A stretch of 64,000 bases of DNA from Stictocephala bisonia (taxonomy: Eukaryota; Arthropoda; Insecta; Hemiptera; Membracidae), in NCBI GenBank assembly GCA_035578905.1, contig JAQJVL010000047.1, forward strand, positions 2,995,974 to 3,059,973. The letters run 5' to 3'. Within the stretch, counting starts at the first letter, position 1, and each line of letters opens with the position of its first letter. The notes below the pieces were generated by a model. It had not been told where the DNA came from and made no database searches. It was given only the letters and a program-made list of their open reading frames with translations. The position numbers were made by a program, and so were the translations under genes. Positions 1-12,500 of this stretch are shown piece by piece.

Positions 1-401
1 TTTCTTTTCACTGTACCAGTCATGTTAGCTGCCAATAAAACTGTGATTCTTTCCTTTGATAATTTCCCTCCAATACACTTTTCTGGCTTGAATTTCAAAG
101 TTTTGTTTGGTATCAGTTTGTATGTGTCAGAAAGTGGAATGTGGTTCATGCGTTGCTGTTGAAACCACTGAAGAACAGCTCTATCTATATCTTCGTACTG
201 TGGTTTACACATTTTTTTCTTGTTGCCTTCTTGTTTCTCAGCGTCAATCCACTTGTCCCTACCTTTCCAAATTTTAGCCACTGTAGACTGGGAAATCCCA
301 GTGCATTTAACAACATCAGTCTGCTTCTCACCTTTTTCTATTGCTCTAATTAAAGCCACCTTTTCCTCAACTGTAAGCACTTTACGCTTTTTTGAAAGCA
401 T
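1..401 (-). pseudogene. Tigger transposase fragment (CENP-B-like HTH, then C-terminal part of the catalytic domain)
   Basis: The frame is open from ATG at 401-399 to the window edge, about 133 codons. Residues 1-60 form a CENP-B/psq-type helix-turn-helix: MLSKKRKVLTVEEKVALI, then the recognition segment TGISQSTVAKIWKGR. The frame continues into a second DNA-binding piece (AVLQWFQQQRMNHIPLS) and then jumps to LPNKTL-like and GGKLSKERITVLLAANMTGT sequence, which in full-length Tigger transposases follows the first catalytic aspartate. The part between, including that DE(T/S)G motif, is missing, so this looks like an in-frame internal deletion. It cannot be catalytically active. The DNA-binding half looks intact, so a DNA-binding-only product is conceivable but unproven. 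Confidence 0.75.
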
Positions 402-849
402 ATTCAAACAGACACACAAAAATACAAATGTAAACACTAAACATACAGTACTAATAGCCACTAACAAGTGACGGTCGAGATCCGATGTAAACAGCAAGAC
501 AGCGTCCGGCAAACTGAACTCGCACCCCCCCCCCCCCCACTCCCCTGTCACATCACAACAGAATACAGTAGCCTACAACGGAATGCTCTCGTGACGCGCC
601 AGGCAAACAATGGGGGTGAGTCAGGGGGGTGAATGAACCTGTGAGTGTTTGTTTACTGCAATCGCTAAGAAACTAGTATGTATTTCTACTGCATATTCTA
701 CTGAAAACATCGTTATAGAAAGTGAGTGATATCATTATATAGAGAGAATAAATACATTGGCCTTATGGCAGACCAAACAAACTTTTACAAATTCATCGTT
801 ATAGAGGAATTATCGTTATAGGGAGAATCGTTATAAAGAGAGACTACTG
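1..849 (-). mobile_element. Tigger/pogo-type DNA transposon, internally deleted, cut by the window edge
   Basis: On the minus strand the element starts at 849 with CAGTAGTCTCTC, next to a TA dinucleotide (850-851). A CAGT terminus beside TA is the usual arrangement of Tigger/pogo elements. The subterminal sequence repeats a TCGTTATAG-like motif at about 693-835. The reading frame from 401 to 1 encodes transposase pieces, described separately. The other terminus lies outside the window. The family call comes from the protein fragments plus the terminus; the TA duplication cannot be confirmed because only one end is visible. Confidence 0.8.
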
Positions 850-1854
850 TAATCTTACAAACTCTATTAACCCCTCAGGCGTCGAATGCACCCCTGCCCG
901 AAATACCGTTGATGCCTCAGGCGTTGAAGTTCAGCAGTAGTATTAATTGATCGCTTCTCGCTTATATACCAGTTGTTAAATTTATTTACCAATGCAAACT
1001 AAAGCCAATGCAATTATGTTTCATTCTGTACTCTTTCGATTGATTAAGAATAACTTTAAAAATAATTGTTAGCTGATGACGCTAGACGCTAGTGGTGCAT
1101 ACGACTGGTAGTGTTGCAGCTATATTTATATTTTTTTAAAGTTATAAATCTGTTATTGCATATCATTTCAAAGGGCACAACATTGGGGCTATGAAAATAT
1201 GAAATTTGTCATGGAAACATTATTTAAAAATATTATTCATGAGGCAGAAAGTAGACATTACATTTGAAAAAAAATTAAAAATTTTTTGTAATAATTTTGT
1301 TGATATATTTACAAAAACAAAACTACTTATACATTATGATTCTTAATGTTTTTCTGAAAAGAATTATATATAAAAAATATTGAAAGAGTGTTATAAATAT
1401 TTTTAGTGATTACTTTTCTAAACGTTTACAAAACAGTCACAAAATGGCTGGTATTATAGGCTAAAATTGCTGGAGTGTGTAGGGTTAAACAATCAAATGT
1501 TTAGATTTTCCCACTTCAATCGATTATCTTCACTGTTTACATTTTTAATTACAATTATCTTTCCACTTGCATCTCATTTTACAAAATGTTATGTCTACCA
1601 ATTAAAAAACATATAGCAGGTGAGCATACAGTTTATAATCAGTGACTCAATGAAATAGTTATACTTTGAAATGTAACTTCCTAAAATAAACACAATTATC
1701 CTTCACATGTTATTAAATTTCCCAGCTAGCTGAGCAAAATGAGTTATATATTAATAATGTACAACAAGTAATCATGTTTTTAACCTGTTATGTTACTGGT
1801 TAGCATTTCTCAGAAAAGGGCATTAGAGGAAAGGATGGGCGTAGGAAATGAGAC
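850..1854. other. AT-rich intergenic or intronic DNA
   Basis: No coding exon, repeat array or transposon end was recognised between the Tigger terminus and the 116-bp array. Short homopolymer-rich runs are the only visible structure. Confidence 0.5.
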
Positions 1855-3250
1855 ATGGCTTGGGCAATGGTGAACAGACCCTTATATTACTGGGCTCCGT
1901 CTCTCTTCCTACGAGGTCTACTGTACTACCTTTAAGTAGTCATACATTTACCAATAAAGCGCTAATCCCTTAACCTTGGGCAATGGTGAACAGACCCTTA
2001 TATTACTGGGCTCTGTCTCTCTTACTACGAGGTCTACTGTACTATCTTTAAGTAGTCATACATTTACCAATAAAGCGCTAATCCCTTAACCTTGGGCAAT
2101 GGTGAACAGACCCTTATATTACTGGGCTCCGTCTCTCTTACTACGAGGTCTACTGTACTACCTTTAAGTAGTCATACATTTACCAATAAAGCGCTAATCC
2201 CTTAACCTTGGGCAATGGTGAACAGACCCTTATATTACTGGGCTCCGTCTCTCTTACTACGAGGTCTACTGTACTACCTTTAAGTAGTCATACATTTACC
2301 AATAAAGCGCTAATCCCTTAACCTTGGGCAATGGTGAACAGACCCTTATATTACTGGGCTCCGTCTCTCTTACTACGAGGTCTACTGTACTACCTTTAAG
2401 TAGTCATACATTTACCAATAAAGCGCTAATCCCTTAACCTTGGGCAATGGTGAACAGACCCTTATATTACTGGGCTCCGTCTCTCTTCCTACGAGGTCTA
2501 CTGTACTACCTTTAAGTAGTCATACATTTACCAATAAAGCGCTAATCCCTTAACCTTGGGCAATGGTGAACAGACCCTTACATTACTGGGCTCCGTCTCT
2601 CTTACTACGAGGTCTACTGTACTACCTTTAAGTAGTCATACATTTACCAATAAAGCGCTAATCCCTTAACCTTGGGCAATGGTGAACAGACCCTTATATT
2701 ACTGGGCTCCGTCTCTCTTACTACGAGGTCTACTGTACTACCTTTAAGTAGTCATACATTTACCAATAAAGCGCTAATCCCTTAACCTTGGGCAATGGTG
2801 AACAGACCCTTATATTACTGGGCTCCGTCTCTCTTCCTACGAGGTCTACTGTACTACCTTTAAGTAGTCATACATTTACCAATAAAGCGCTAATCCCTTA
2901 ACCTTGGGCAATGGTGAACAGACCCTTATATTACTGGGCTCCGTCTCTCTTACTACGAGGTCTACTGTACTACCTTTAAGTAGTCATACATTTACCAATA
3001 AAGCGCTAATCCCTTAACCTTGGGCAATGGTGAACAGACCCTTATATTACTGGGCTCCGTCTCTCTTCCTACGAGGTCTACTGTACTACCTTTAAGTAGT
3101 CATACATTTACCAATAAAGCGCTAATCCCTTAACCTTGGGCAATGGTGAACAGACCCTTATATTACTGGGCTCCGTCTCTCTTACTACGAGGTCTACTGT
3201 ACTACCTTTAAGTAGTCATACATTTACCAATAAAGCGCTAATCCCTTAAC
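1855..3250. repeat. 116-bp minisatellite, about 12 copies
   Basis: The phrase GGGCAATGGTGAACAGACCC recurs every 116 bp from about 1862 until the array ends in CTAATCCCTTAACCCTTAAG. Copies are almost identical, differing at only a few positions (for example TCTTCCTACG versus TCTTACTACG), which indicates recent expansion or strong homogenisation. Each unit contains an AATAAA hexamer (in ACCAATAAAGCGC) and a short inverted repeat, ACTAC/GTAGT. No reading frame of interest crosses it. It lies downstream of the last visible rhophilin exon on the gene's strand, presumably inside the next intron. Confidence 0.95.
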
Positions 3251-3474
3251 CCTTAAGTTCTCAATTCAATTATATTATCCTTGAAATAATGTTACATTAG
3301 CCAATCAAATCAACACCAAGATCTAACCAAATTTATACCTCAACCAAATCTGACTGTTTTTTTATTATTTGAATCGTATAACTTTTATTTAGAATGAAAA
3401 TATTTAGTTTGAAGATAAGTAAGACTATCTTCTCTTAATTTCAATGCAATACTAAATTAAGAGAAAGTACCAAC

Positions 3475-3573
3475 CTGAGCAGCTTCTTGGGCCAGATCTA
3501 AGGAGATATCCACGTCTCGCTTGTCTCTGGACTGTAGTTCCAACTTCTCAAACAGACACTCTCGAGCTTGAGC
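3475..3573 (-). CDS. Rhp: Rhophilin exon G: BRO1, last exon visible
   Basis: Thirty-three codons encode [18 protein letters not shown], then [15 protein letters not shown], which continues the BRO1 helical bundle directly from exon F. The acceptor is ATTTCTGTTAAG, with a weak pyrimidine tract; the donor is GCTCAG followed by GTTGGTAC. The exon is 99 bp and phase 0 at both ends. No continuation exon was recognised between 3474 and 1, so the rest of BRO1 and any PDZ domain should lie beyond the left edge. Confidence 0.93.
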
Positions 3574-6500
3574 CTTAACAGAAATACCTTTTGTAAAATA
3601 TTTTGAACTTTTTCAGGAAAACTGTCAACTTAATATTAGTACTTCATTTTGAGTTTAGAATTGTGTTTTTTCTTGTTAATAATTTATTGAGTATAGTATA
3701 ACAAAATAAATTATATCCAAAATATAAGTTACATCAAAAACTCTTAAATTATTGTAGAGTTTTAAGTAATTTCTTTATGTTGACTATGATCTGTTAAAAA
3801 AAGCTGTTACAAAGAGATGCAAAATAAAAAATAAAAAGCGATACAATCGGTGAAACCAATTCAATAAAAGTATAAATCGTTAAGGTTGAATAAGATAAAT
3901 GGAAAAATTGTTTTTATGAGTACATATTCAATACAAATTTCAAGCTTCCCTGGCTAGGATTTTTTACACTGTTAATGACTTCTGAAACATTGATTACTAA
4001 ACTTATTAAGTCAAATACTAAAAGAAAAATACAGCAAGAATTCTTGATTTAATTGGGCCAAGAGCACCACTGTTAAGTTAAATAGTGAGGAGTGTCTCCA
4101 GCACTTAATAGATGTCTGCATTATGGCTAATTAGCTTTACAAGAAATGACAACAATCTAGTGAGAGTTGGAAAGAAACTGTACGATAAACTGTCTTCAGG
4201 AACTAGACTGAGAATTAATGGCAATTTTTAATTAATGACAATTGTAAGTCTGAAAATCACAGTAAGGGTCATCCAAGACTGTAAGGGAACTTCTTATGTA
4301 TTCACATTTAACAGTCTCATTGTAAGGTTTGAATACTCTTGTATTCTTTTGATAGGTTTTTACCTCATATATCAAATGTTTTAAGATGAGATATAGATTT
4401 TTGTCAGTAACAGACCCCTAGATAAATAATTTATGTACCAGTCAATTTTGAATACTCCTCTTAACTTCCATAATTACTTATAAATGATATGAATGGATGG
4501 TATTTAAATGAAATGAAAAATATTGGGTTTAATTAAAATTATTCAATTAGCATCAAACTTACCAACATGAGTTGTACAAGCATGTCGAGCATGTGGGGGG
4601 CTAGATCCATGCTTGGGGCGTTGGTAAAGTTCTCGTGGACGTAGGTAAAAGTGCCAGCGGCACGGAGAAAGTTGTCTACAGCCTGGTCAAGTCCTTTGGC
4701 TGTCAGCCGATCCTGCTTAGCACCTAGCTGTGTGTAAAGTGCTGCAATGTTGAACAGGACACATGCCTTTTCAAATGCTACAGTTCGCTGACAGCTTGGC
4801 ACTCCGGTCAGTGAATCATACCTACAAATCAGTAAAGTCATCTTTAAATGTTAAACTATAAAATTTTTTAATATACAGTAGAACGTCAATAATCCGGATT
4901 AATTGGGACCGGACCCCATCCGGATTATCAAATTATCCTGATTATCGAAATTACCTTAAAAAAGGCCAGTATACACGATTAAAGTACACAAACATTTTAA
5001 CATTTTATATTTTCTCTTATACAATAAAGGGTTTAGAGGTGAAATTAATCAAAAACATCTTTTATGTTCAAACACTGTATTGTAATTTGTTAGTAGCAAC
5101 ATGTGTACAGTAAAAACATCAAACACTATTTGAGCTTTTAAAAAAATGTGTAATAGGTTTTTGAACTGCAATAGTGGTTCGTTTTTTTTGCAGCTATGTC
5201 CTTAATTCGTTTTAAAAGAATCAGCTGAGTGGGTGAGCTCTCGTTTTGTTTCTCTAGCCATGACATCAGTGTCTCCGCTGCTATAAACGCTTCAGAATGA
5301 GTTGGCCCTGTTTCTTCTGTCTCATGTTTTGGGTCGTCACTGTCAGATTCCATTGTTTTATGTTTCCTCTGAAAGAAATTGCTTAAATAAACAACCAAAA
5401 ATAAATGCTTTCTTTTCCTGCCTTTACACAGTATGTTACGTACAAAAGATTATCAATCAGATTGTTGGCAAAAAACCATAGGAATTGTACAGTACAGTGT
5501 ACTGTAACATTTTATAACAGAAAATTTAACAATTACGTCAGTATGAAACCAGAATAAGCTTAGGCGTTTGACTAAAATACAAAGGTAAAAATACGTTGGA
5601 TGTACTGTATGTTTAAGGAATGCTACATACCTTTATTTAACATGTCAGCTATTTCTTGGTCGGTCAAAATCTGGTATCCAGGATCGTTGCTATCAGCAGC
5701 CAACCACACCATGGCGTCATCTTTGTCGCATTGTTCAAATTCCGGAAGTGTGCTGCATAATTCTCTTATTTAAATCGCAGCACCATCAATATCTCCATCT
5801 TTCTCTTTATCACCATTTTTTTAGTTATGTAAAGTAAAAAATGTCAAAATCCATTTCCGTTTAAAAATTAATTTACATTTGAAACACATTTGGTGTGTAG
5901 TAATACGTAGATACAAATCCGGATTATTGACGGTCCGGATTTTTGACGTCCGAATTATCGACGTTCTACTGTATAATGATTGTACTAAGTATAGCTAAAT
6001 ATATTTTTAAGTAAAGGAAATACTGAGTTTGAACCTAAATATTGGTTGTTATAACTCTGCAAGTAATATAATATGTATAAAGTAAGTCTGGGGACAGCAT
6101 TCTATTTTCTTAACCTTTGTAGATAAAGCAATAACACTTTGATCATATATGCTACTACTAAAAATCTACTTTTTTATGGAAGTATACATTTTTTCTATCA
6201 TACTGGCGTTGGTCCATAATGAATCATAAGAAATTCTTAAATTCTGATATACACCTAGCAAAGGTTGAAATTACATCATATTAAAGGCTTCGATTAGTAG
6301 AAAGCAATGCTGCTAACTCGACTCCAAAAGGATGATCCAAGCCAAAAGCTGGCTATTTAAATATACAAACTTGAATTTGATAAACAATTGATTAGTTTGT
6401 TGAACCATTGTATATTAAAGCAATAAATTGTTAGACATTAATGTGCTGCCTAAAAATCTATTTTTAAAGCAAATTTCAATAGTTAATCACTTCACAGAGA

Positions 6501-9500
6501 TGGTTCTCGAGGAGTCAGAAAAATATCTTCAAGAGAGAATAGGTCAATTTATATATCAAATGGAAAATCTTTACAAGAAGAACACAATAGTAGAAATCTG
6601 ACCATAAAAGGCCCATTCTACATAAAATGGCAATAGTTGTACAAAATTAATCTAAATGAAAATTGCCTTAGGATTGCTTCCTTTCTACTTGTTACAGTAG
6701 CAAAATTATGAGAATCAATCCTGGATATTGTTATTGATGAAAGATTAAACTGGAAGCAACATATTACGCAACTCATTACCAAATGTAGAATGAATATTAG
6801 ACTTTTTTACTTCTATATTCTAGACAATAAGACACTTATGCGATTCGGACTTATTGAGATCACTATACTGTCCTCTAATACAATCAAGGCTACAATATGG
6901 ATTGTACTGTTGGGGAGGAACATTTAAAACATATATAGATAACATAAGGAAAACTCAAAATCATTTTGTCCATATATTGCTGTTTAAAGAAAGACACGAA
7001 TCGTCATTTCCTTTATATAAATTTTTAAATATCCTTCCAATTCGACATTTATATATTTTTAAAGTTTCAAGAATGTTTTATATTAGAAGTGGACAGAATG
7101 GGAATGAGGACTTACATGATGCATGTTACAATACTCGTAATTTAGTTAGAGGTATTTTAAAGAGACCAAAAGTAAATGTATCATTATTTAGGGTTTCATA
7201 TCTCTTTCTGGCATAAAACTTGTTTAATTTTTTACCACTTGAAATAAAGAAAATATTAAAAGAAAAACAATTTTGATTAAATTAAAAGGGTGGCTATTTA
7301 ATCAGGAACATGTTGAATATATGTTTGAAGTTCTAAATTAAAAATTTATTGTTTGTAGAGATAAAAATAATTAGTGTAAATATGTATAAAGTGAATTTGG
7401 ACTAGTTTTAAGTGAATTTAAATTGTATTAGTTTAGGTGTGAAAATAAGATTTGTGTGTCCGGAAATTGGGTAAGGTTTACCAGAATGCAGCAGTGGGCC
7501 ATGCTTATCAGTAAATTATCAGTGCGACTGTGACTGTTTGATAAGTCAATATAGGTGAACCGTAGCCATCACTACTGGACTTGATTGTAAAATATTTCCA
7601 AGTTCCAAGTTTCCAAGTATGTTTATTTTAATTTGTATTTGAAAGTGGAAATAAATTCATTTATTCATATAAATAAAGGTTTTTCCAATTAGGGAGTAAA
7701 TTTTATATCCATTGTGAACATTTTATGATAACCATAACAAAATCTTTTTTAAAAAGCTCGATTATGTACATTTCAACAACTGCTATTTTATGTTTGATGG
7801 ACCTTTTTGTAGCATTGTGCTTTCCTTGTAAATATATTTAATTTTATATATAACCTGACCCATTCTTTTATTAACATATTAACTCCTTGGGGACCATCAT
7901 AAGGAGGTTGTGATAAATTATTTTGATTTGCTTTATAAATAGATTTTTAGGCAGATCTTCTATTTCTACAAGTAATTGCATGGTTCAACATTTCAATTTA
8001 CCATGGCTCAACAAACTAATTGTTTGACATGCTCAAGTTTGTACAGTAACTTTAAACCATCACCATTTTGGCGAGGGCGATCATTTTGATATTGATATTG
8101 ATATAGAGGTGTTCTAATAATATATACCTGTAATATGATGTACATTTCAACATATGCTATAATATAAGATTTTTTCATGACTTCTTGTAGACTTATTAGG
8201 ATGCAAAAATGTTATATTTGCTTCAAAAAGTAATTTTTTTAGGTATAGTACATGTATGTAAAGTGTTATAGCTTTTTCTGCAATGGTAAAAAAATATAAT
8301 GCCGTCCCCAGACTTTTAGTACACCCTGTATATAACGATTATCAAATGGTGAACCTAGCATGGAATATAGAGGCTGGTAAAATCCTGAATGTTACAAAAG
8401 TATATGCAGCTATGACAAGTCACACTGATGACAATTGGAGCAAGTAAAAATTGAAATCTAAGTCTGTGAACTTCCTACTAATAAAACTACATACATAACA
8501 GTAACTATTAAAAAAAAAACTGTCAGAAAATGTATACTTTTTTTATTAAAGTAAGAGATTTCTTAGTTTCTTTCAACTGAAATAACAGATCATTAAAAAA
8601 TAAATTTGCTGTACTAACCATTCAAAATATATTCCTAGACTTCTATCTGGTGGAAAGAACCTCCTCTCTACAAAGTACAGCTGGTTGTAATACTGAAAGA
8701 GAAGAGCAACTCCTGACCCATCTCGATGAGGAGTTCGCATTGCCTGCACATGAAAGATGAATAAGTTTACTTTAACAATAAATAACAATTTGATAAAATT
8801 CTAACTTTCTTTCCACATAATAAAAAGCCCGTTAAATTAAACATAACCATTCCTTTAGGATGTTTTTGTAATTCAGAACCAACTAGATTGCTTTATTCTT
8901 GGCTACTCTTTACTACTGCACTGAGTAATAAATCAGCTTCCCGAGGCAATGAGTTAAATTCATTATTGCACTCACTAACATGGCTACAATAGCCATAATA
9001 AAAATAGAACATGACTTGATAGCTCAGCAATATATAGAATGAACAACTTGCAGTTTTCAAGATTTTTTTTAACTTCACTTGTCAGTTCACATGGGCCTGT
9101 GAGTGAATTTTAATCAAGTTAAGTACTCAATGGTCAGCTCAGTTGAGACTTGAACCCAACATGCCGGTTAAGATTTCATAAAATTGAATTTCATTAAGTG
9201 TTTAAAGTAACATGTTTGTAGATTTTAAATAAAATAATCTTAAATTAAATATTTAAATATGGCTTGAATTAAAATAAGATTTTTTTCAGAAAACCATATT
9301 GATGAAATATATGATGAAACATACACATTACAAAGTATGTTGTAATGAACTCATAAAAAAAATTAACTGCTCAGTTTATAAGCTATTAGAAACAGTAACT
9401 TATCATGGAGTATAAACCACTTGAAATGGTTCTCATTTAGCCCCTAGTTTGATAACTTTTATCTCATTTTTACTGAAGTGTGGTATTCAAAACTAACACT

Positions 9501-12500
9501 CTATATTTGAAATAAATATAAAATGACATTGTATGCATGCCTTGGTAAAGTTCAAAACCTGGATCACTGAGCCGACATGCCGGCAGTATACTGCAGTTAG
9601 TCGTTGTTTGTTATTGCCAATGTACAATGTTTTTTAACTTAATAATAAATTAAGCAACTAACTGATTACATTACTTATGGACCGCAATGTATCTGCTATT
9701 AGACACAGAGTCAAACAAGACGTTGACCAGCCCCTGATGGGTCGTAGGTCTATGTGGATCAGACAAATACTAAGGGTTAGTGAGGGAGAAGAACTTAATA
9801 GTTCAAATAAACGTCGCACAATACAAATTTATTAGAATATAAGCACAAAAAGCACAAATATATTACAATACAAGTACAAAATGCACAAATATTATAGTGA
9901 TCGATTTTGGTAAACCACACTCACCTTCCTCAGACCAGAGGGATTCACACAATAAAACATATGATGTCATAGTTTTATTTTTTTACAACATATTTTACTA
10001 TATTAACACTATTTTCAGGTTAAATACAAAATTATCCTGTTCAAAATGATGATACAAATAAAAACAGTGCAAACAAAATATAAAAAAGGAACAGAACCAT
10101 TAATACAATTCTATTAAGTTAAATTAATACATAATGTCATTATTTATTTAGTATCTAGATTGGACATTTTGAATAAACACTTTAGTAAAAATTAGATTAA
10201 AAGCTATCAAACTAAGGGTGAAATAAGACCCATTTCAAGTGGTTTTTGCTCAATAATATGTTTCTGTTTCTAATGGATTTTTAACAAATGCCTCTATTTT
10301 AGGAATATAGATTCAGGTTTCTTTATTTGTTATAACACATTACAATAAAATGTAGAGCAATTGTCAATTCAGATCCTTATATATTAACAAATCTCAAGAA
10401 ATGTTAAAGTCAATTTCATAAAACTCTTGAACTCTATACAAGCAAGAAACCAGCAACAAAGTCTTAATACTATTTTTAAAATTGTTAATTGTTAACTCTA
10501 TTAATAATTTTAAGATAATTAGGCAATCTATTAAACATTTTGACACCCTGGTAAATGAAGCTGTTTTGAGTTAAAGTTAAATTACATTTTCTAGTTAATA
10601 AATTGTACCTATTCCTAGTATTATAGTCATATACAGAGGTATAATCATTTAGATGAGGCAGGTTTCTTTTAACATATAACAAAACAGACGAGACATAAAT
10701 AGAAAGTAATGACAATATTCTCAATTTAACAAAAGGAGGTTTGCAATGAGTATTCATTTATTCATCTCTAAGACGCCGATCGTAGAGATATGGGCGAATA
10801 TGAGGCATGAATGAGTGTGATGAGTGTAGATGAACGAGTGTAGTCATTGTTACTATCTGAGTTCGACTTAGCTCAGAAAGGACTATTTATTAATAGCCCA
10901 ATAGCCGGGGCAATTATGGGACCTACAGCTTTACGTGGAATCCGAACCATGTAGTGTTGGTTTGATTTTCAGCTAACTGACAAGTTTGACACTCAGTTCT
11001 CTTCTCCACACAACACCCGAACCTTGACTACCATTCAACATGGACACTCCAGACTTCTCTAGTAGTGTCCATATTGATCGCAACCATTGAGCAGACGCCG
11101 TGCCGGTATTAAGAGAACCGAGCATGGAACATATCGCCTACAATCTCCCAAACACTTTGTCCCCAAGTAGCTGAGTTACAGCACTGCGCCACCAGTGTCG
11201 ACAGTATGGGCAGTTGCCCACGATACAAGTCTAACTGACCTCTTTTGCTGTACAAAAAGTCTACTGGCTTCATGAAAATGTCTGTCCCCATAGAGCAGTA
11301 CCATATGACAATAGACTATGTATGTAGGCATAATAAACACAGATCAGAATATCTTTGGCTACATTTTCTTTTAAAACTATAATTAGAAAAATACCCTTAC
11401 TAATACAACCAGCTAAAAATTTTTAACAAATTTAAATATGTTACAAACAATAAACTATTCAATAATTGTTCCATTGTTCAATATGACATGAGCTGACTCC
11501 ATAACTTGACAGCTCATGTCATATTGAAGATGGGACTCAATATGCAGCCAGAAACTTCAGCCTATGTATATAATGTACATAACCCTTTGACGCAGTCAGA
11601 TCCAGAAGACCACGATTACAAATAAAGTTGTGACGACCGTTGAAGCTTATTCATGAAGAGCAGTAATAATCTACTTTTCGCCTCCTAAGTACAATACTAA
11701 ATAAAAAAAAAACTAAAATAAATGAGAAAATGAATAAAATAATGCTTATATTGATCTTAAACATAGGTTTTAGAAAAGTGGATTTGAAATTGATGTTTAA
11801 AATAAAATTCGTGTTTAATCAATAACAACCACTTTTCACAAAATCTAGGAGCAGTACTGTACCATGTGATGAGGTACTAACCTGCCTTGTATCCATAAGT
11901 TCCACAATGGCATCCTCATATTTAGCTCCATCTTCACTGTAGTGCTCTAATATAAAATCCTGGAAAAAATGGAAACATAATAATTTATTGTAGAAAGCTT
12001 TTAGGTGTCAATTTCTTTTAATATATTAAAATATGTAAATTAATTAAAACAATACAGTGTAAATTAGTATTTTCGTAACTTCTCTTAATTATGGTTGTAA
12101 TAACTTTCCGAGTCCTCTAAAAAAAGAATCTCAGTTTTAAATATAAACATTAAAACTATTAACTATTGAAGGAACTCATAAAAATAGTCATTAAGGAGTA
12201 CATTAGAGTGAAGAATATTGTTCTATGGTATAATTAAAAACAAAAACATGTTGGGCCACGACAAAAAACATCAGCTCCAGGGGATTAGTACAAGTGCTTG
12301 CCCAGTCAGAGCACAGCACTCCCAAAGTCAACTGACTGAGACAGATTTGTTATATCCTCACCGCGTGAAGGTGAATGTATATCATACCAGCAAGCAACCC
12401 CAAACCTCGGCCACGTAAGGCATGTGAGCTGTGGTTGCGACAGTGATCGACCATATAAATAGACGACATTGATGCCAAAACCTTACTGAAGACTGCTAAT

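Larger units (their letters stand above)
4822..8618 (-). other. Rhp: Rhophilin intron E-F
   Basis: 3797 bp. It contains a Tigger-type element (4876-5971) and a non-LTR retrotransposon tail (about 6705-7680). The remainder (5974-6704 and 7681-8618) is unstructured AT-rich sequence by eye, apart from a short (GATATT)n run near 8090. Confidence 0.8.
8744..11881 (-). other. Rhp: Rhophilin intron D-E
   Basis: 3138 bp. It contains a Penelope-like 3' module (about 9818-9956), a non-LTR fragment interrupted by a SINE (about 10310-11320) and a 19-bp perfect hairpin (11477-11528). 8744-9800 shows nothing further. Confidence 0.8.

Noticed and set aside
8573..8788. 71-codon frame starting [12 protein letters not shown]
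   Set aside because: Only its middle part is real: it is rhophilin exon E (8743-8619) read through the splice sites on both sides.
11477..11528. Pre-miRNA hairpin
   Set aside because: The stem is only 19 bp with no extension in the flanks, shorter than a typical precursor.
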